Shown here one piece after another: positions 5,165-5,190 of a stretch of DNA of 5,190 nucleotides. The notes under the pieces are model-generated. The model was not told the DNA's origin, made no database searches, and was given only the letters and a program-made list of their open reading frames with translations. How positions within the stretch are numbered: the stretch's first letter is position 1; every line of letters starts with the position of its first letter. Position numbers and translations under genes: made by a program. Origin of the DNA: Ruminococcus sp. (GTDB lineage Bacteria; Bacillota; Clostridia; Oscillospirales; Ruminococcaceae); assembly GCA_019417865.1 (NCBI GenBank), contig DYCW01000376.1, forward strand, positions 1 to 5,190, in the 5' to 3' direction.

Positions 5165-5190
5165 CTGTCTCTTATACACATCTCCGAGCC
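5165..5190 (+). other. Nextera transposon adapter sequence (sequencing artefact)
   Basis: Bases 5165-5183 are CTGTCTCTTATACACATCT, the reverse complement of the 19-bp Tn5 mosaic end used in Nextera libraries. They are followed by CCGAGCC (5184-5190), the first bases of the matching read-2 adapter. It is non-genomic and marks the contig end. Minus-strand open frames entering here begin with adapter-encoded residues such as MYKRQ. Confidence 0.95.

Noticed and set aside
4988..5179. Minus-strand open frame of 63 codons at the right end
   Set aside because: Its start lies inside the Nextera adapter, it matches no family I know, and a strong plus-strand promoter lies within it. Another minus-strand frame across about 5010-5164 is equally open, so neither can be chosen. 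It could still be the tail of a real gene.

Overview
The window looks like chromosomal DNA of a low- to mid-GC Firmicute, most likely an anaerobic Clostridia-type gut bacterium. This is inferred from the strong AGGAGG ribosome sites, near-consensus sigma-A promoters, the ferredoxin-linked flavoenzyme architecture and the AraC families present. No rRNA, tRNA, mobile element or CRISPR array was seen. The right end is not genomic: the last 26 bases match the Nextera transposon mosaic end and the start of its adapter, so the window ends at a contig end with untrimmed adapter.

Left half (1-2329, minus strand): a tightly packed four-gene operon, read right to left. It encodes a small [2Fe-2S] ferredoxin-like subunit (2015-2329), a 528-residue FAD/NAD(P)-type flavoprotein with a C-terminal two-cluster [4Fe-4S] domain (425-2011), a small BFD-type [2Fe-2S] protein (69-410), and the first 21 residues of a DadA-like FAD oxidoreductase cut by the window edge (1-64). 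Together these are the parts of a multi-subunit amine/amino-acid dehydrogenase of the HcnABC / octopine oxidase / D-hydroxyproline dehydrogenase / archaeal proline dehydrogenase superfamily. The substrate cannot be read from the sequence; an imino acid (proline or hydroxyproline) is the favoured guess.

Middle (2330-2708): a 379-bp divergent control region. It holds a perfect-consensus promoter for the rightward regulator gene, a -10 box with a poor -35 for the leftward operon, repeated AAAATCG boxes where an activator could sit, and a terminator-like hairpin plus a second inverted repeat in the operon's predicted leader.

Right half (2709-4961, plus strand): an AraC-family regulator with a DUF6597-like N-terminus (2709-3572). 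It overlaps by ATGA a small gene (3569-4036) that I read as a degenerate YbaK/ProXp prolyl-tRNA-deacylase-like protein lacking the usual active-site residues. After a 160-bp AT-rich gap with its own promoter and repeated AATTTCAT boxes comes a second, shorter AraC-type regulator (4197-4961). A further strong rightward promoter (5016-5044) sits just before the contig end; its target is lost.

Working model (inference): the first AraC protein controls the divergent dehydrogenase operon, and the coupled ProXp-like protein may be a repurposed amino-acid-binding or sensing partner. That would point to proline-type metabolism.
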